Source: UBA695 sp042691655
Lineage (GTDB): Bacteria > Verrucomicrobiota > Verrucomicrobiia > Chthoniobacterales > Chthoniobacteraceae
Assembly (NCBI GenBank): GCA_042691655.1
Contig: CP170506.1
Coordinates: 5,456,001 to 5,520,000 of the forward strand
DNA length: 64,000 nt
Direction of reading: 5' to 3'
In this document: positions 46,116 through 55,267 of the stretch, piece by piece
Numbering within the stretch: the stretch's first letter is position 1
Layout: every line of letters starts with the position of its first letter
The notes under the pieces: model-generated
Databases searched by the model: none
Seen by the model: the letters and a program-made list of their open reading frames with translations, nothing else
What the model was told of the DNA's origin: nothing
Program-made: the position numbers and the translations under genes

Positions 46116-47885
46116 CTACGCGGACAAGTTCTTTTCCCAAAAATGGCGGCTGGTCAGCTCGGGGAGCGCTTCGCGGTAGTCCTTGCGGATCCGGTCGAAG
46201 TTACGCCAGAAATGAACCAAGCGGCGCAGGAAAAGGAGGTATTCTTTGAAAAAGCGCTTCTTGTCGTGAACCGCGACAAAGCCGCACTGGAGCGGTTCGT
46301 ATTCGTAGTAGACTTTGCGGAAAAGGAAGATCGCCTTGGTGTCGCCGGTAAAACTTTTTTTCTGAAAGAGCGTTTTTTCTCTCAAAAAGCATGAAGGGAG
46401 TAAAAAACCGTTGAGCGTCAGTTTTCCCAAGAGTTTTTTGAGGGGGTTGTGTTTCCCATTGAAATATTTCAAGGATGACGGTTTTTGCTCCATTACAGCC
46501 ATTTTTTCGTTCGAAGGAATGGAGGCAAGCTGTGAAAAGACGTCGCTCATGCCGATATTATCGCGCCAGAATTGCGGCCCTGTGGCGACATGCTCAAGCG
46601 CCAGGGAAATCGTGGCGGCCGACGCGTAGCAGTAGGAATAGAGCCGCTCCCTGAAACACCGGTGGATCAGCTTGCATATTTTCGCCTTTTTCAACGAAGA
46701 CGCGGCTAGCTGGAGTAATAGCATGCCGCGGGTGTCCAGATATTGAGTGGTCGGCGTGGCTTTGTAGCCGAAATCCAGCCCCCAGCTGCCCACTCCATTG
46801 AGGGTGCAGATATTGAAGCCGTTCATGATGGAAAAGGCGGCGTCATCGCACCTGACAAAGAACGGAAAGGCGTAGGCGCACACATCGCTCAATTTGAACC
46901 CGAAGAACCACCATGGGCCATAATTGGGGATGACGCCTTTGGTTTCGGCCTGCAATAAATCCGCCACCTTGCGGGTATCCAGCTTGGCGGTGACGGAGTG
47001 GAAAGTTCCATCAAACAGACCGCCGTTTTCCTTTAATCGGAAAGGTTCGGTCTCGAACAATAAACTTCCCGACACCGTCAGCTTGGGGGTGTGGGAAAAA
47101 GAGAGGAGGGCGTAGGCGCGGCGGATCGATTCGGTCTCGCACGAAGCGTCGTCGTCCATGAAGAGGCAGTGGGTGAAGCGCCCGGAATCCTCCAGATGCA
47201 GAAGCCCGCGCATGAATCCGCCGGAGCCTCCGAGGTTGCGGTTGGGGATCAGCGTGATGCCCTCGGCCTCGCTGGGAAGGAGGGTGCGCGAGTTGTCCAC
47301 GACGATCAGCTCGATCCGGTCGCGGTAGAGCGGGTCTGCCAGCAAATCCTGCTTAAGCCTTTCAATGGCGGGCAGGACGTATTCGCGCCGGTTAAAGTGC
47401 GTGATGACGACGCCCAAGTGGGTTTCACATTCCGGTTGGGTCTGGGTTCCGTAGAAGCCTCCGGTGAATGCGGCGTCATCCTGCAGAGCAGTTAGGGAAA
47501 AATAAAGCAGCCCTGACTCTAGCTTGTCCCAAAATTCCAGATCAACGCGGGTTTCCGTTTCCCCGAGGGCGATTTCCTGTTCGCTGAGCCATTGATGCGG
47601 GGTGCCAAACCGATGCAGGCCGAAGCGCAGGAGAAAACGCCCCCGGCCCGATAAAAAGAGCGTCAAATCCCGGATGTGCGTGTGCTTTTTCCAGACGTTG
47701 ACCGATAGCGCGTTGAAATACGTGTCGAAGGTGATTTGGCTGTCGGCACCCAGGAGGATGGTTTGTTCATTTGGGCGGAAGATGCAGTCCTCTCCCTCCT
47801 TTCTCACATACATTTCATCCGGCGCGTCAAAACAGAGATTGGGCAGCACTAACCGTTGCAGGTGAAAAAAGGGCATCTGATGCAT
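46116..47885 (-). CDS. GlfT2-like glycosyltransferase, copy B (metal-site His replaced)
   Basis: 589 aa, start MHQMPFF, five bases after the upstream stop. The N-terminal beta-sandwich region (ITFDTYFNALSVNVWKKHTH), then the GT-A domain: VVITHFNRREYV, IELIVVDNSR, LGGSGGFMRG and FMDDDASCE (D244-D246). The second acidic pair is RCDD (D347, D348). The His that matches the metal-binding His of mycobacterial GlfT2 is Trp here (GVGSWGLDF, residue 368) and His381 is Gln. No gaps against copy A; probably an altered or regulatory paralogue. Confidence 0.8.
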   Translation of the reverse strand: MHQMPFFHLQRLVLPNLCFDAPDEMYVRKEGEDCIFRPNEQTILLGADSQITFDTYFNALSVNVWKKHTHIRDLTLFLSGRGRFLLRFGLHRFGTPHQWLSEQEIALGETETRVDLEFWDKLESGLLYFSLTALQDDAAFTGGFYGTQTQPECETHLGVVITHFNRREYVLPAIERLKQDLLADPLYRDRIELIVVDNSRTLLPSEAEGITLIPNRNLGGSGGFMRGLLHLEDSGRFTHCLFMDDDASCETESIRRAYALLSFSHTPKLTVSGSLLFETEPFRLKENGGLFDGTFHSVTAKLDTRKVADLLQAETKGVIPNYGPWWFFGFKLSDVCAYAFPFFVRCDDAAFSIMNGFNICTLNGVGSWGLDFGYKATPTTQYLDTRGMLLLQLAASSLKKAKICKLIHRCFRERLYSYCYASAATISLALEHVATGPQFWRDNIGMSDVFSQLASIPSNEKMAVMEQKPSSLKYFNGKHNPLKKLLGKLTLNGFLLPSCFLREKTLFQKKSFTGDTKAIFLFRKVYYEYEPLQCGFVAVHDKKRFFKEYLLFLRRLVHFWRNFDRIRKDYREALPELTSRHFWEKNLSA

Positions 47886-47890
47886 TGAGG

Positions 47891-49660
47891 CTATGCGGAC
47901 AAGTTCTTTTCCCAAAAATGGCGGCTCGTCAGCTCGGGGAGGGCTTTGCGGTATTCCTCCTGGATCTTGTCGAAGTTGCGCCGGAAATGATACAGGCGGC
48001 GCAAGAAAAGCAGGTATTCTTTGAAATAGCGTTTCTTGCTGTGAACCGCGATAAACCCGCACTGGAGCGGCTCATATTCGTAGTAGACTTTGCTATAGCG
48101 GAAAATTGCCAGGGCGTTGCCCGTAAACCCCTTTTCTTGGAAAAGCACCCGATTTTTGAAAAAGCAGGAAGGCAGCAAAAAGCCGTTCAGCGTTATTTTC
48201 CGCAAAAAGGTGTTGATCCGCCGATGTTTTCCCTTGAACCGTTTCAATCGGTATTTGCTTCTGTCCAAGGGAACCAATTTTTCGCTCGAGCCCATGGTTG
48301 CGAGCTGTGGAAACAGATTGCCCATGTCGATGTTTTCGCTCCAGAAGCGCGGCCCTTTGGCAACATGCTCAAGCGCCAGAGAAATGGTGGCGGCGGAAGC
48401 GTAGCAGTAGGAATAGATTTGTTCCTTGAAGAATCGGTGAATTGATTTGCACAGCTTGCCCTTTTCAAGAGGGGAAAGCGCAATTTGCAGGACTAGGCGG
48501 GACCGGGCGTCCAGGTAATGAGTCGTCGGGCCACATTTATATGCAAAATCTGATCCATGGCACCCGACCCCATTGAGGATGCAAATTTCGAATCGGTTCA
48601 TGACCGAAAAAGCGATGTCATCACCTCTTACGAAAAAGGGGAAGGCGTAGACGCAAACTTCAGACAGTTTGAATCCGAAAAACCACCATGCGCCGTAGTT
48701 GGCTGATTTCCCGGAAGATTCCGCTTTCAATAAATCGTCGAGATCCCTGACGTCCAAATCCGGATTGATCGGGTGAACGATTTTATCGAGCCGGCCTCCC
48801 GTTTCTACCAACCGGTAGGGCTCCAGCTCCCGCAGCAAGGTCCCCGCTATGGCGAGCTTGGGATTCCGGGCATAGGAGAGGAGAGCATAGGAGCGGCGGA
48901 TCGATTCGGTTTCGCACGAAGCGTCGTCGTCCATGAAGAGGCAGTGGGTGAAGCGTCCGGCATCTTCGAGGTGCAAGAGCCCTCGCATGAATCCGCCGGA
49001 GCCTCCGAGATTGCGGCTGGGGATCAGCGTGATGCCCTCGGCCTCATGGGGAAGGATGGTGCGCGAGTTGTCCACCACGATCAGCTCGATTCTGTCGTGA
49101 AAGAGCGGGTCTGCCAGCAATTCCCGCTTGAGCCTTTCAATGGCCGGCAGGACGAATTCGCGCCGGTTGTAGTGTGTGATGACGACGCCCAAATGGGCTT
49201 CACATTCTGGTTGGGTTCGGGTTCCGTAGGAGCCTCCGGTGAATACGGAGTCATCCTCAAGGGCAATCAGGGAAAAATAAAGCAGCCCCGACTCCAGCTT
49301 GTCCCAGAATTCCAAGTCAACGTGTGTTTCCGTTTCTCCCAGGGTGATTTCCTGTTCGCTCAGCCATCGCTGTGGGTTGCCAAACCGGTGCAGTCCGAAG
49401 CGCAGAAGAAAGCGTCCCCTGCCTGATAAAAAGAGCGTCAAATCCCGGATTTGCGTGTGCTGTTTCCAGACCTTGACCGATAGCGCATTAAAATAGGTGT
49501 CGAAAGTGACCTGGCTGCCTTTGTCGAGGAGGATGGTTTGGTCTTTCAGCCGGAAGATGCAGCTTTCGCCCACATCCCTTGTATACATTTCAAGAGGTGA
49601 AATGGATCGAAAATCTGGCAGCACCAAGCGCTGTATAATAAAGTAGCCCGGTTTGAACAT
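47891..49660 (-). CDS. GlfT2-like galactofuranosyltransferase, copy A
   Basis: 589 aa, same length as copy B and aligned through at least residue 400 without gaps; the last 17 residues (ALPELTSRHFWEKNLSA) are identical. VTFDTYFNALSVKVW is the GlfT2 N-terminal sandwich motif. VVITHYNRREFV, NLGGSGGFMRG and FMDDDASCE (D244-D246) give the donor and metal site. RGDD (D347, D348) would hold the catalytic base and GVGCHGSDF (H368) the metal His. Probably transfers galactofuranose from UDP-Galf made by Glf. AT-richer than neighbours. Confidence 0.85.
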   Translation of the reverse strand: MFKPGYFIIQRLVLPDFRSISPLEMYTRDVGESCIFRLKDQTILLDKGSQVTFDTYFNALSVKVWKQHTQIRDLTLFLSGRGRFLLRFGLHRFGNPQRWLSEQEITLGETETHVDLEFWDKLESGLLYFSLIALEDDSVFTGGSYGTRTQPECEAHLGVVITHYNRREFVLPAIERLKRELLADPLFHDRIELIVVDNSRTILPHEAEGITLIPSRNLGGSGGFMRGLLHLEDAGRFTHCLFMDDDASCETESIRRSYALLSYARNPKLAIAGTLLRELEPYRLVETGGRLDKIVHPINPDLDVRDLDDLLKAESSGKSANYGAWWFFGFKLSEVCVYAFPFFVRGDDIAFSVMNRFEICILNGVGCHGSDFAYKCGPTTHYLDARSRLVLQIALSPLEKGKLCKSIHRFFKEQIYSYCYASAATISLALEHVAKGPRFWSENIDMGNLFPQLATMGSSEKLVPLDRSKYRLKRFKGKHRRINTFLRKITLNGFLLPSCFFKNRVLFQEKGFTGNALAIFRYSKVYYEYEPLQCGFIAVHSKKRYFKEYLLFLRRLYHFRRNFDKIQEEYRKALPELTSRHFWEKNLSA

Positions 49661-49755
49661 GTGGTGGTTTGGAGGAAGAGAATAAGAGTCTATTTAAAAA
49701 CGGATGATTAAATAATATAAAAACATACGTTATATATCCGTGAAGGTAGATCCAC

Positions 49756-50865
49756 TCAGTTTTTCGGAAGAACCTTCCGGTAAAGGGCGTCCATCTCCGC
49801 GAGCATGGCGGTGGCGCTGAATTTTTCACGAACGGTCTCTTGGCCCCCGGCGGCCAGCGCGGCTCTCAAGGGCGCGTCGTCGTGGAGCTTGCGGATGGCG
49901 TTGACCAGGGCGTCCACGTCTTTCGGAGGGACGAGCAGGCCGTTTTTCCCCTCTTCGATCAACTCCACGACGCCGCCCACAGGGGTGGCGATGACCGGCA
50001 GGCGGGAGGCCATGGCTTCCAGAGCGGCGATGGGCAGGCCTTCCCAGCGGGAGGGCAGGACAAAGAGGTCGAAGGCGTGGATAAAGTCGGCCAGGTCCCG
50101 GCGCGCGCCGGTCAAGACGACGGCGTCCTGAAGCCCGCGTCGCCGGATGCGTTCGGCGAGCGAGTCCCGCAGGGTTCCCTCGCCGACGATGAAGGCCTTG
50201 AGTCCGGGGATTTCTCCGCGCAGGCGGGCGACGGCGTCGATCAGGAACCGGTGGCCTTTCTGCGTTTCCAGCCGCCCGATGCAACCGAGGACGAAGGCGT
50301 CACCGGGGATGCCCAGCCGTTCGCGCGCTTCCTGGCGGCCGGGCGCGTTGGCCCATTTCGAGAGGTCCAGGCCGTTGCGGATGGTGGTTACTTTTTGCGG
50401 GGAAACCCAGTCGCGCCGGATGACGTAGTCGCGCACTAGGTCGGAGACGGCGACGATTCTGGCGGTTTTCCAGGAGAGCAGCCAGTTGTAGATTCTCCGC
50501 TTGAGCTTGAATGTCGCGTAGACGTTATGCTCGGTGGTGATGGCGGGCACTCCGGCGAACCCCGCGGCGATGCGGGAATAGATCCCGGCGTGGTAGAGGT
50601 GCGAGTGGACGAGGTCGATGTGCTTTTCCCGGATGAGCCGGTAGAGGCTGCGGCAGGCGGCGAGATCGAATCCGTGCGTCGTGTGGCCCCACGAGACGAC
50701 GTCGATGCCGAGGGCGCGGATTTCCTCACCGATTTTCCCGAGGGTTCCGATGCAGCATACAACGGGCTCGTACTTGGAGCGGTCGATGTTTTTCACCACC
50801 GTGAGCATCAGCTCCTCCGCGCCTCCGATGGGCAGGGTCATGTAGACGTAGAGGACTCGGATCAT
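49756..50865 (-). CDS. glycosyltransferase family 4
   Basis: 369 aa. VLYVYMTLPIGGAEELMLTVVKN, the IDLVHSHLYHAGIYSRIAA segment, ITTEHNVYATFK, CIGRLETQKGHRFLIDAV and SRWEGLPIAALEAMASRLPVI are standard for retaining GT-B GT4 enzymes. It begins two bases after the GT9 stop (TGACCATG), so the pair is coupled. The longer frame is inside the GT9 gene and was dropped. Confidence 0.93.
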   Translation of the reverse strand: MIRVLYVYMTLPIGGAEELMLTVVKNIDRSKYEPVVCCIGTLGKIGEEIRALGIDVVSWGHTTHGFDLAACRSLYRLIREKHIDLVHSHLYHAGIYSRIAAGFAGVPAITTEHNVYATFKLKRRIYNWLLSWKTARIVAVSDLVRDYVIRRDWVSPQKVTTIRNGLDLSKWANAPGRQEARERLGIPGDAFVLGCIGRLETQKGHRFLIDAVARLRGEIPGLKAFIVGEGTLRDSLAERIRRRGLQDAVVLTGARRDLADFIHAFDLFVLPSRWEGLPIAALEAMASRLPVIATPVGGVVELIEEGKNGLLVPPKDVDALVNAIRKLHDDAPLRAALAAGGQETVREKFSATAMLAEMDALYRKVLPKN

Positions 50866-50867
50866 GG

Positions 50868-51884
50868 TCAATGGGTGGTGCCGGGGTAAAGAAGGTCGAT
50901 GGCCCGCAGGACGGTTTCGACGGGCAGTTCGCTCAAGGGATGGATGGGGGTTTTCGGGGTGAAGTGGGTGACGGGGCCGGGGTTGCCGGGGTAAAGGATG
51001 ATGGCCCGGGGGTGCCGGGGCCTCCAGACGTACGGGTTGGTCTGGCCAAAGAGGGCGATTTGCGGGGTGCCGAATGCCGCGCCGATGTGGACGGGGGCGG
51101 AGTCCATGCTCAGGAGCAGCGAGGAGCGGCGGATGATGGCGCAGAGGCCCAGGAGGTCGATTTTGCCCGACAAGTCGTGTGGGGCGGTGTGCATCCTCCC
51201 ACGGATGGCCGCCAAGTGGGTCTGTTCGAAGGTGTCGTTGCTGCCGGTGATGACGCAGGGCAGGCCTAGCTCGCCCTGGCAATGGTCGATGACGGCGGCC
51301 CAGTTTCCCGGCTCCCAGTATTTTTCCGCGCGGGCGGTGCCGGGGTGGACGACGGCAAAGGGCCCCTCGATGCCCAGCTCGGCCAGGCGTTCTCCGGCCT
51401 GTCGCTCGGTCTCGGGGGGCGGGGTCAGCTCGATGGGGGGCGGGGTGGCGGCGTCGTAGCGGATGCCCAGGGGGGCGAGCAGGTTGAGGTGGTGGTCCAC
51501 GGTGTGGCAATCGACCACGCTGGAATCGACAAATTCGTTGTAGGCCCAGGCCCGGTGCGGATAGCGCCGGGTGTGCTGGAAGGTAATCCGCCGCCCTGCC
51601 CGCGAAAGGAGGGCGAAGAAAGCGGCCCGGTCGTTGCCGGTGAAATCCAGGCAGACGTCATATTTTCCCTTGGCAAGGCGGGTGAGCAGCTCGGTGTTAA
51701 AGCTGTGGCGGCGGTAGATGAGGGCCTCGTCCACAGTGGGGATGCCCGGCAGCAGCCCCTGGCAGCCCTCCAGCAGGCAGAGCGTCAGGCGCGCCTCGGG
51801 GAAGGCGGCTTTCAGGGCGCTCAGCGCCGGGAGCGTCAAAATCAGATCGCCAATCCTCTTGAGTTCAAGGACGAGGATGTTCAT
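50868..51884 (-). CDS. glycosyltransferase family 9
   Basis: 338 aa. ILVLELKRIGDLILTLPALSALK is the GT9 start. FAVVHPGTARAEKYWEPGNWAAVI and LLLSMDSAPVHIGAAFGTPQIALFG form the donor site. Heptosyltransferase-like; first gene of a minus-strand series with the GT4 and then the two GlfT2-like genes, although a 95-base AT-rich gap before copy A may hold a separate promoter. Confidence 0.93.
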   Translation of the reverse strand: MNILVLELKRIGDLILTLPALSALKAAFPEARLTLCLLEGCQGLLPGIPTVDEALIYRRHSFNTELLTRLAKGKYDVCLDFTGNDRAAFFALLSRAGRRITFQHTRRYPHRAWAYNEFVDSSVVDCHTVDHHLNLLAPLGIRYDAATPPPIELTPPPETERQAGERLAELGIEGPFAVVHPGTARAEKYWEPGNWAAVIDHCQGELGLPCVITGSNDTFEQTHLAAIRGRMHTAPHDLSGKIDLLGLCAIIRRSSLLLSMDSAPVHIGAAFGTPQIALFGQTNPYVWRPRHPRAIILYPGNPGPVTHFTPKTPIHPLSELPVETVLRAIDLLYPGTTH

Positions 51885-52070
51885 GGTATGGCGCTACGGA
51901 TGGATTCATGACCGAAAGGCGCCGAGGCTAGGGGATCGACCGGGGCATTTCAAGTTTTCCCTCTGGGGGAAGCGAGGGTACTCCACTAGGCGGCAAGAAG
52001 GGTTTCTCTGATAGTACGATAGAGGGAAACGAGGCAACCTGAAGTTTTTCCGTATCCGATATTGGGCTGA

Positions 52071-53303
52071 ATGGAAGCTTCCTCAAATTTTTTTCCCTCC
52101 TCGGTAGCGCCGGTTCCCCCACGGGACGCCGCGCAGCGCCCCGTGGCGGTGCAATACTGTGCCACTTTCCTCAAGCCGGAGATGTTCCACATTTACCGCC
52201 AGATCACGGCTCTGGAGAACTGGCGTCCCCATATCATTTGCCAGAAGCGGGAGGGGGGCGGGCGTTTCCCGTTTGATGAAGCGGCCCTTACCGTCCTGCC
52301 CAAGCCGCGCACGCATTCGCTGCGGCGCATCTGGGTGAAGCAGATCCGCCACCGCCCGGTGATGATCTACGAGAGCGAGGCCCGGCGGATCGCGGAGGAG
52401 ATCGAGCGGGTAGGGGGCGAGGTGCTGCATGTTTATTTTGGCAATATCGCCGTGCATACGCTGCCGCTTCTGAGGCATTCGCCCGTGCCGGTGGTGGTCT
52501 CTTTCCACGGTGCGGACGCCGGGGTGGACATGGATTGGCCTGCTTACCGGGTGGCGATCGAGGAGACCTTCCGGGTGGCGACGCTGGTGCTGGCGCGATC
52601 GGAGGCGCTCGGACAGCGGTTGCTGGAGGTGGGCTGCCCGCCGGAGAAGCTCCGGATTCACCGCACCGGCATTCCGCTGGAAAATTTTCACTTTGCGCCG
52701 CGGTCGTTCCCCTGGGATGGGGCCTGGAGGCTCTTCCAAGCCTGCCGATTGATTCCCAAGAAAGGCCTTCACACCGCGCTGCGGGCGTTCGCGACGTTCT
52801 CTTTGGCGCATCCGGGGTCCACCTTTACCATCGCCGGGGAGGGCCCCTTGCTGGAGGAATTGCAAGCCCTGGCCTCGGAACTGGGGGTGGCGGAGGTCGT
52901 TCGCTTTACGGGGTTCCTTAAGCCCGAGGCGCTGGCGAAGCAACTGGCTGCGGCCCATGTATTTGTCCATCCGAGCGAAATCGGCCCCGATGGCAACCAG
53001 GAGGGTGTGCCCAACTCGATGCTGGAGGCCATGGCCACCGGGATGCCCGTGGTGGCGACCCGGCACGGCGGCATTCCCGAGGCCGTCGAGGAGGGGGTGA
53101 GCGGCTACCTTGTTGCGGAGCGGGACGCCGAGGCGCTGGCCGAAGCGCTGGAACGAATCACCGCCGATCCGGCCCGCTACCGGCGCATGGGCGCGGCGGC
53201 GGCCCGGGCCGTGGCTGAGGGCTTCGAGAGCCATAGCCAAGCCCGGACGCTGGAGCGCTTCTACGCGGAGGCTGCCGGGATGGGTGCCCTGGCCGCAGTA
53301 TAG
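52071..53303 (+). CDS. glycosyltransferase family 4 (colanic-acid type)
   Basis: 410 aa. VVVSFHGADAGVDM, ARSEALGQRLLEVGCPPEKLRIHRTGI, FQACRLIPKKGLHTALRAFA and the long-Glu motif region HPSEIGPDGNQEGVPNSMLEAMATGMPVVAT are close to WcaL/AmsK-like GT4 transferases. The first ~20 residues look like a poorly conserved extension; a later start is possible. Divergent from the GT9 gene across 186 bases with no other feature seen. Confidence 0.92.
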   Translation: MEASSNFFPSSVAPVPPRDAAQRPVAVQYCATFLKPEMFHIYRQITALENWRPHIICQKREGGGRFPFDEAALTVLPKPRTHSLRRIWVKQIRHRPVMIYESEARRIAEEIERVGGEVLHVYFGNIAVHTLPLLRHSPVPVVVSFHGADAGVDMDWPAYRVAIEETFRVATLVLARSEALGQRLLEVGCPPEKLRIHRTGIPLENFHFAPRSFPWDGAWRLFQACRLIPKKGLHTALRAFATFSLAHPGSTFTIAGEGPLLEELQALASELGVAEVVRFTGFLKPEALAKQLAAAHVFVHPSEIGPDGNQEGVPNSMLEAMATGMPVVATRHGGIPEAVEEGVSGYLVAERDAEALAEALERITADPARYRRMGAAAARAVAEGFESHSQARTLERFYAEAAGMGALAAV

Positions 53304-53357
53304 GGTGGTCAAGAGGGGTTGCCGGGAGCGGCTTTTTATGATTCGCTTGGCGGCTCC

Positions 53358-54122
53358 ATGAGCCTGCCCCTGTCCCTAGCCATCATCACCTGCAACGAGG
53401 AGGAGAACCTCCCCCGCCTGCTGGAGAGCGCCTGGGGGCTGGCGGCGGAAATCGTAGTGGTCGATTCCGGTTCCACCGATGCCACCGAGACGATCGCGCG
53501 GGCCGCCGGGGCGAGTTTTCTTAAAGCGCCCTGGGAAGGGTTCATCCTCCAGAAGAACCGGGTGCTTGAGGCCTGCACGCAGCCGTGGATCCTCTTTCTC
53601 GATGCCGACGAAGCACTTTCTCCGGAGCTGGCTGCTTCGCTGAAAGGGCTCTTTGCAGGCGGCGCTGCCCCAGAGGCCGACGGCTACTGGATCAACCGGC
53701 GCACGTGGTACCTGGGCGCGTGGATCTGGCATGCGTGGTACCCTGAATGGCGCTTGAGGCTGGTCCGGCGCGGCACGTGCCGCTGGGGCGGGATGGACCC
53801 GCACGACGTCCTGAAGATCAACGGCACCACCGCCCGCCTCAAAGGGGACCTGCTGCACTACTCCTACCGCGACCTTGAGGACCAACTGCGGCGCACGGTA
53901 GCCTATTCCCGCATCATGGCTCGCTCCTACGCGGCGTGTGGGCGCAAGTTCCGGTGGCGCTATTTGCTGCTATCGCCGCTTTTCGCGTTCATCAAGCCGC
54001 TGGTGCTCAAGGGCGGCTGGCGCGACGGCTGGCGCGGGTTCGTGATCGCGGGCATCCGGATGTTCGACTGCTTTGCCAAGTACGCCTTCCTGCTCGAACA
54101 AGAGCGAAATGGGAAAAAGTAG
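53358..54122 (+). CDS. glycosyltransferase family 2 (WaaE/KdtX-like)
   Basis: 254 aa. LSLAIITCNEEENLPRLLESA, EIVVVDSGSTDATETIARA, WEGFILQKNRVLEAC and FLDADEALSPEL are the motif string of LPS-core beta-glucosyltransferase WaaE relatives. Late hydrophobic part YLLLSPLFAFIKPLVLKGG suggests membrane association. I took ATG 53358; a TTG at 53319 would add 13 residues. It follows the GT4 gene by 54 bases. Confidence 0.92.
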   Translation: MSLPLSLAIITCNEEENLPRLLESAWGLAAEIVVVDSGSTDATETIARAAGASFLKAPWEGFILQKNRVLEACTQPWILFLDADEALSPELAASLKGLFAGGAAPEADGYWINRRTWYLGAWIWHAWYPEWRLRLVRRGTCRWGGMDPHDVLKINGTTARLKGDLLHYSYRDLEDQLRRTVAYSRIMARSYAACGRKFRWRYLLLSPLFAFIKPLVLKGGWRDGWRGFVIAGIRMFDCFAKYAFLLEQERNGKK

Positions 54123-54139
54123 GCGGTTTTAGGTGCCCT

Positions 54140-54577
54140 TTACTTCTGCCGGTGCTTTTTCAGGTCGCGCTGGAGGTCGTCGTCGGCCGATTCGATCATC
54201 CCGTGGAGGATTTCCGTGGAGATGCAGTTCGCGCCGAACCCGGTCGCGGTGTCCTGTTCCGCTACGTCGTTGGTGGCCACGGTGAGGTCATGGGTGTGGC
54301 CGTAGGCCGCCGCGAGCCGTTCGATGACGCTGTCGGCGGTGACGCTGCTGCCGGAATAGAAGATCTGGATGCCGCCGGGCGCGGTCTCTTCGCTGGAGCG
54401 CTCCCCGCCCTGGCCGTCGAAGACCACCACGACCCGGATGCCTGAGATATCCTGGTACTGTGTGAGCTTTTGGATGAGCGCATCACGCGCCAGCACCATG
54501 CGGCGGCGGTGGAGCTCCGTCAGCTCCGGCCACGAAAAAATGGCGCTGTGGCCGTCTACGATGAGGAAACGAGCCAT
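54140..54577 (-). CDS. NYN-domain (YacP/Rae1-like) protein
   Basis: 145 aa PIN-like fold: FLIVDGHSAIFSWPEL (D8), VVVVFDGQGG, SSVTADSVIERLAA and VATNDVAEQDTA carry the acidic metal-site residues. Relatives such as YacP/Rae1 are ribosome-associated endoribonucleases. It is 32 bases downstream of the tiny basic protein gene on the same strand, which may be linked to ribosome or RNA work (inference). The much longer frame upstream is not used. Confidence 0.85.
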   Translation of the reverse strand: MARFLIVDGHSAIFSWPELTELHRRRMVLARDALIQKLTQYQDISGIRVVVVFDGQGGERSSEETAPGGIQIFYSGSSVTADSVIERLAAAYGHTHDLTVATNDVAEQDTATGFGANCISTEILHGMIESADDDLQRDLKKHRQK

Positions 54578-54609
54578 GCGCCAGATTGTTATTTCGATTG
54601 AAGAAGAGC

Positions 54610-54723
54610 TTACTTCTTGGCCTTCGGAGCGGCCACGGCGGCGGCGCCCTTGGCGATTTTTTTGCGTTCGTTGTAGGCTTTGCGGCGGCGGCGTTTGAGA
54701 ACGGTTTTCAGTTGTTGACCCAT
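54610..54723 (-). CDS. 37-residue very basic protein
   Basis: Reads MGQQLKTVLKRRRRKAYNER, then KKIAKGAAAV and a Lys/Ala tail ending in AKKstop. About 40% Lys+Arg. The pattern resembles small ribosome-associated or RNA-binding proteins, but I cannot name a family. It is too short for routine gene calling and precedes the NYN gene. The clean start, stop and codon usage support a real gene. Confidence 0.55.
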   Translation of the reverse strand: MGQQLKTVLKRRRRKAYNERKKIAKGAAAVAAPKAKK

Positions 54724-54842
54724 AGGAGCGCAATTTTACGCGCTTTGGGGCACTCGGTGCAAGAGAAGAGCATTGGAAATTATTCAAGTAAAACTGCTCC
54801 GTTGTTGCCGGAGGCGGCAAATTATGCTTGGCTCTGCGCCCA

Positions 54843-55175
54843 ATGAACTTGTCCCCCTCCCGCGTCATGGTCGCGGCGGCCTGCTTAAGCCTTGCCGCCT
54901 GCGCCACCCACCGTCCCCGCTTCACCCCAGCCCCCATCAAAGCTCCGCCCGTGGTTGTCGGGAAGGTCGCGCTCGTCCGTGCCGACGCGGGCTTTGCACT
55001 CGTGCAGACGGCCGCCAAGCTCGAAACCGGTGAAACGCTCACCTCGCGCGACAAAGACGGCGTCGCGACGGCCACGCTGAAAGTCAGCGACGAGAAGAAG
55101 CAGCCCTTCATCATCGGCAATATTGCCAAGGGTGCGCCCAAGGCGGGCGAACTCGTGACCAAGGAGCCCTTCTAG
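54843..55175 (+). CDS. small lipoprotein
   Basis: 110 aa. Signal peptide with lipobox (VMVAAACLSLAACATHR; Cys after LAA) so it should be lipid-anchored. The mature part is a single compact domain with strands (VVVGKVALVRADAGFALVQT, LTSRDKDGVATATLKVSD) and IGNIAKGAPKAGELV, a pattern seen in small envelope lipoproteins of unknown function. A hairpin follows the stop. Confidence 0.7.
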   Translation: MNLSPSRVMVAAACLSLAACATHRPRFTPAPIKAPPVVVGKVALVRADAGFALVQTAAKLETGETLTSRDKDGVATATLKVSDEKKQPFIIGNIAKGAPKAGELVTKEPF

Positions 55176-55211
55176 GCCGCTCCGGTTCAGTTGCCCAACC
55201 AAATTTCAACG

Positions 55212-55249
55212 ACGGGGCGCAGGTAGCTTTTGCAATCTGCGCCCCGTTT
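55212..55249 (+). terminator. likely terminator of the lipoprotein gene
   Basis: A perfect 11-bp GC-rich stem (55212-55222 with 55237-55247) with a 14-base loop, 36 bases after the stop. The T-run is short, so efficiency is uncertain. Confidence 0.55.
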
Positions 55250-55267
55250 GCGTAATGCTCTGCTCCC

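Noticed and set aside
52083..53312. A 409-residue minus-strand frame over the GT4 gene
   Set aside because: Arg/His-rich shadow with no domain; the plus strand has full GT4 motifs.
54578..55162. Long upstream extension of the NYN gene frame
   Set aside because: It would run through the 37-residue gene and the lipoprotein gene on the other strand; the family N-terminus starts at MARFLIVDG.
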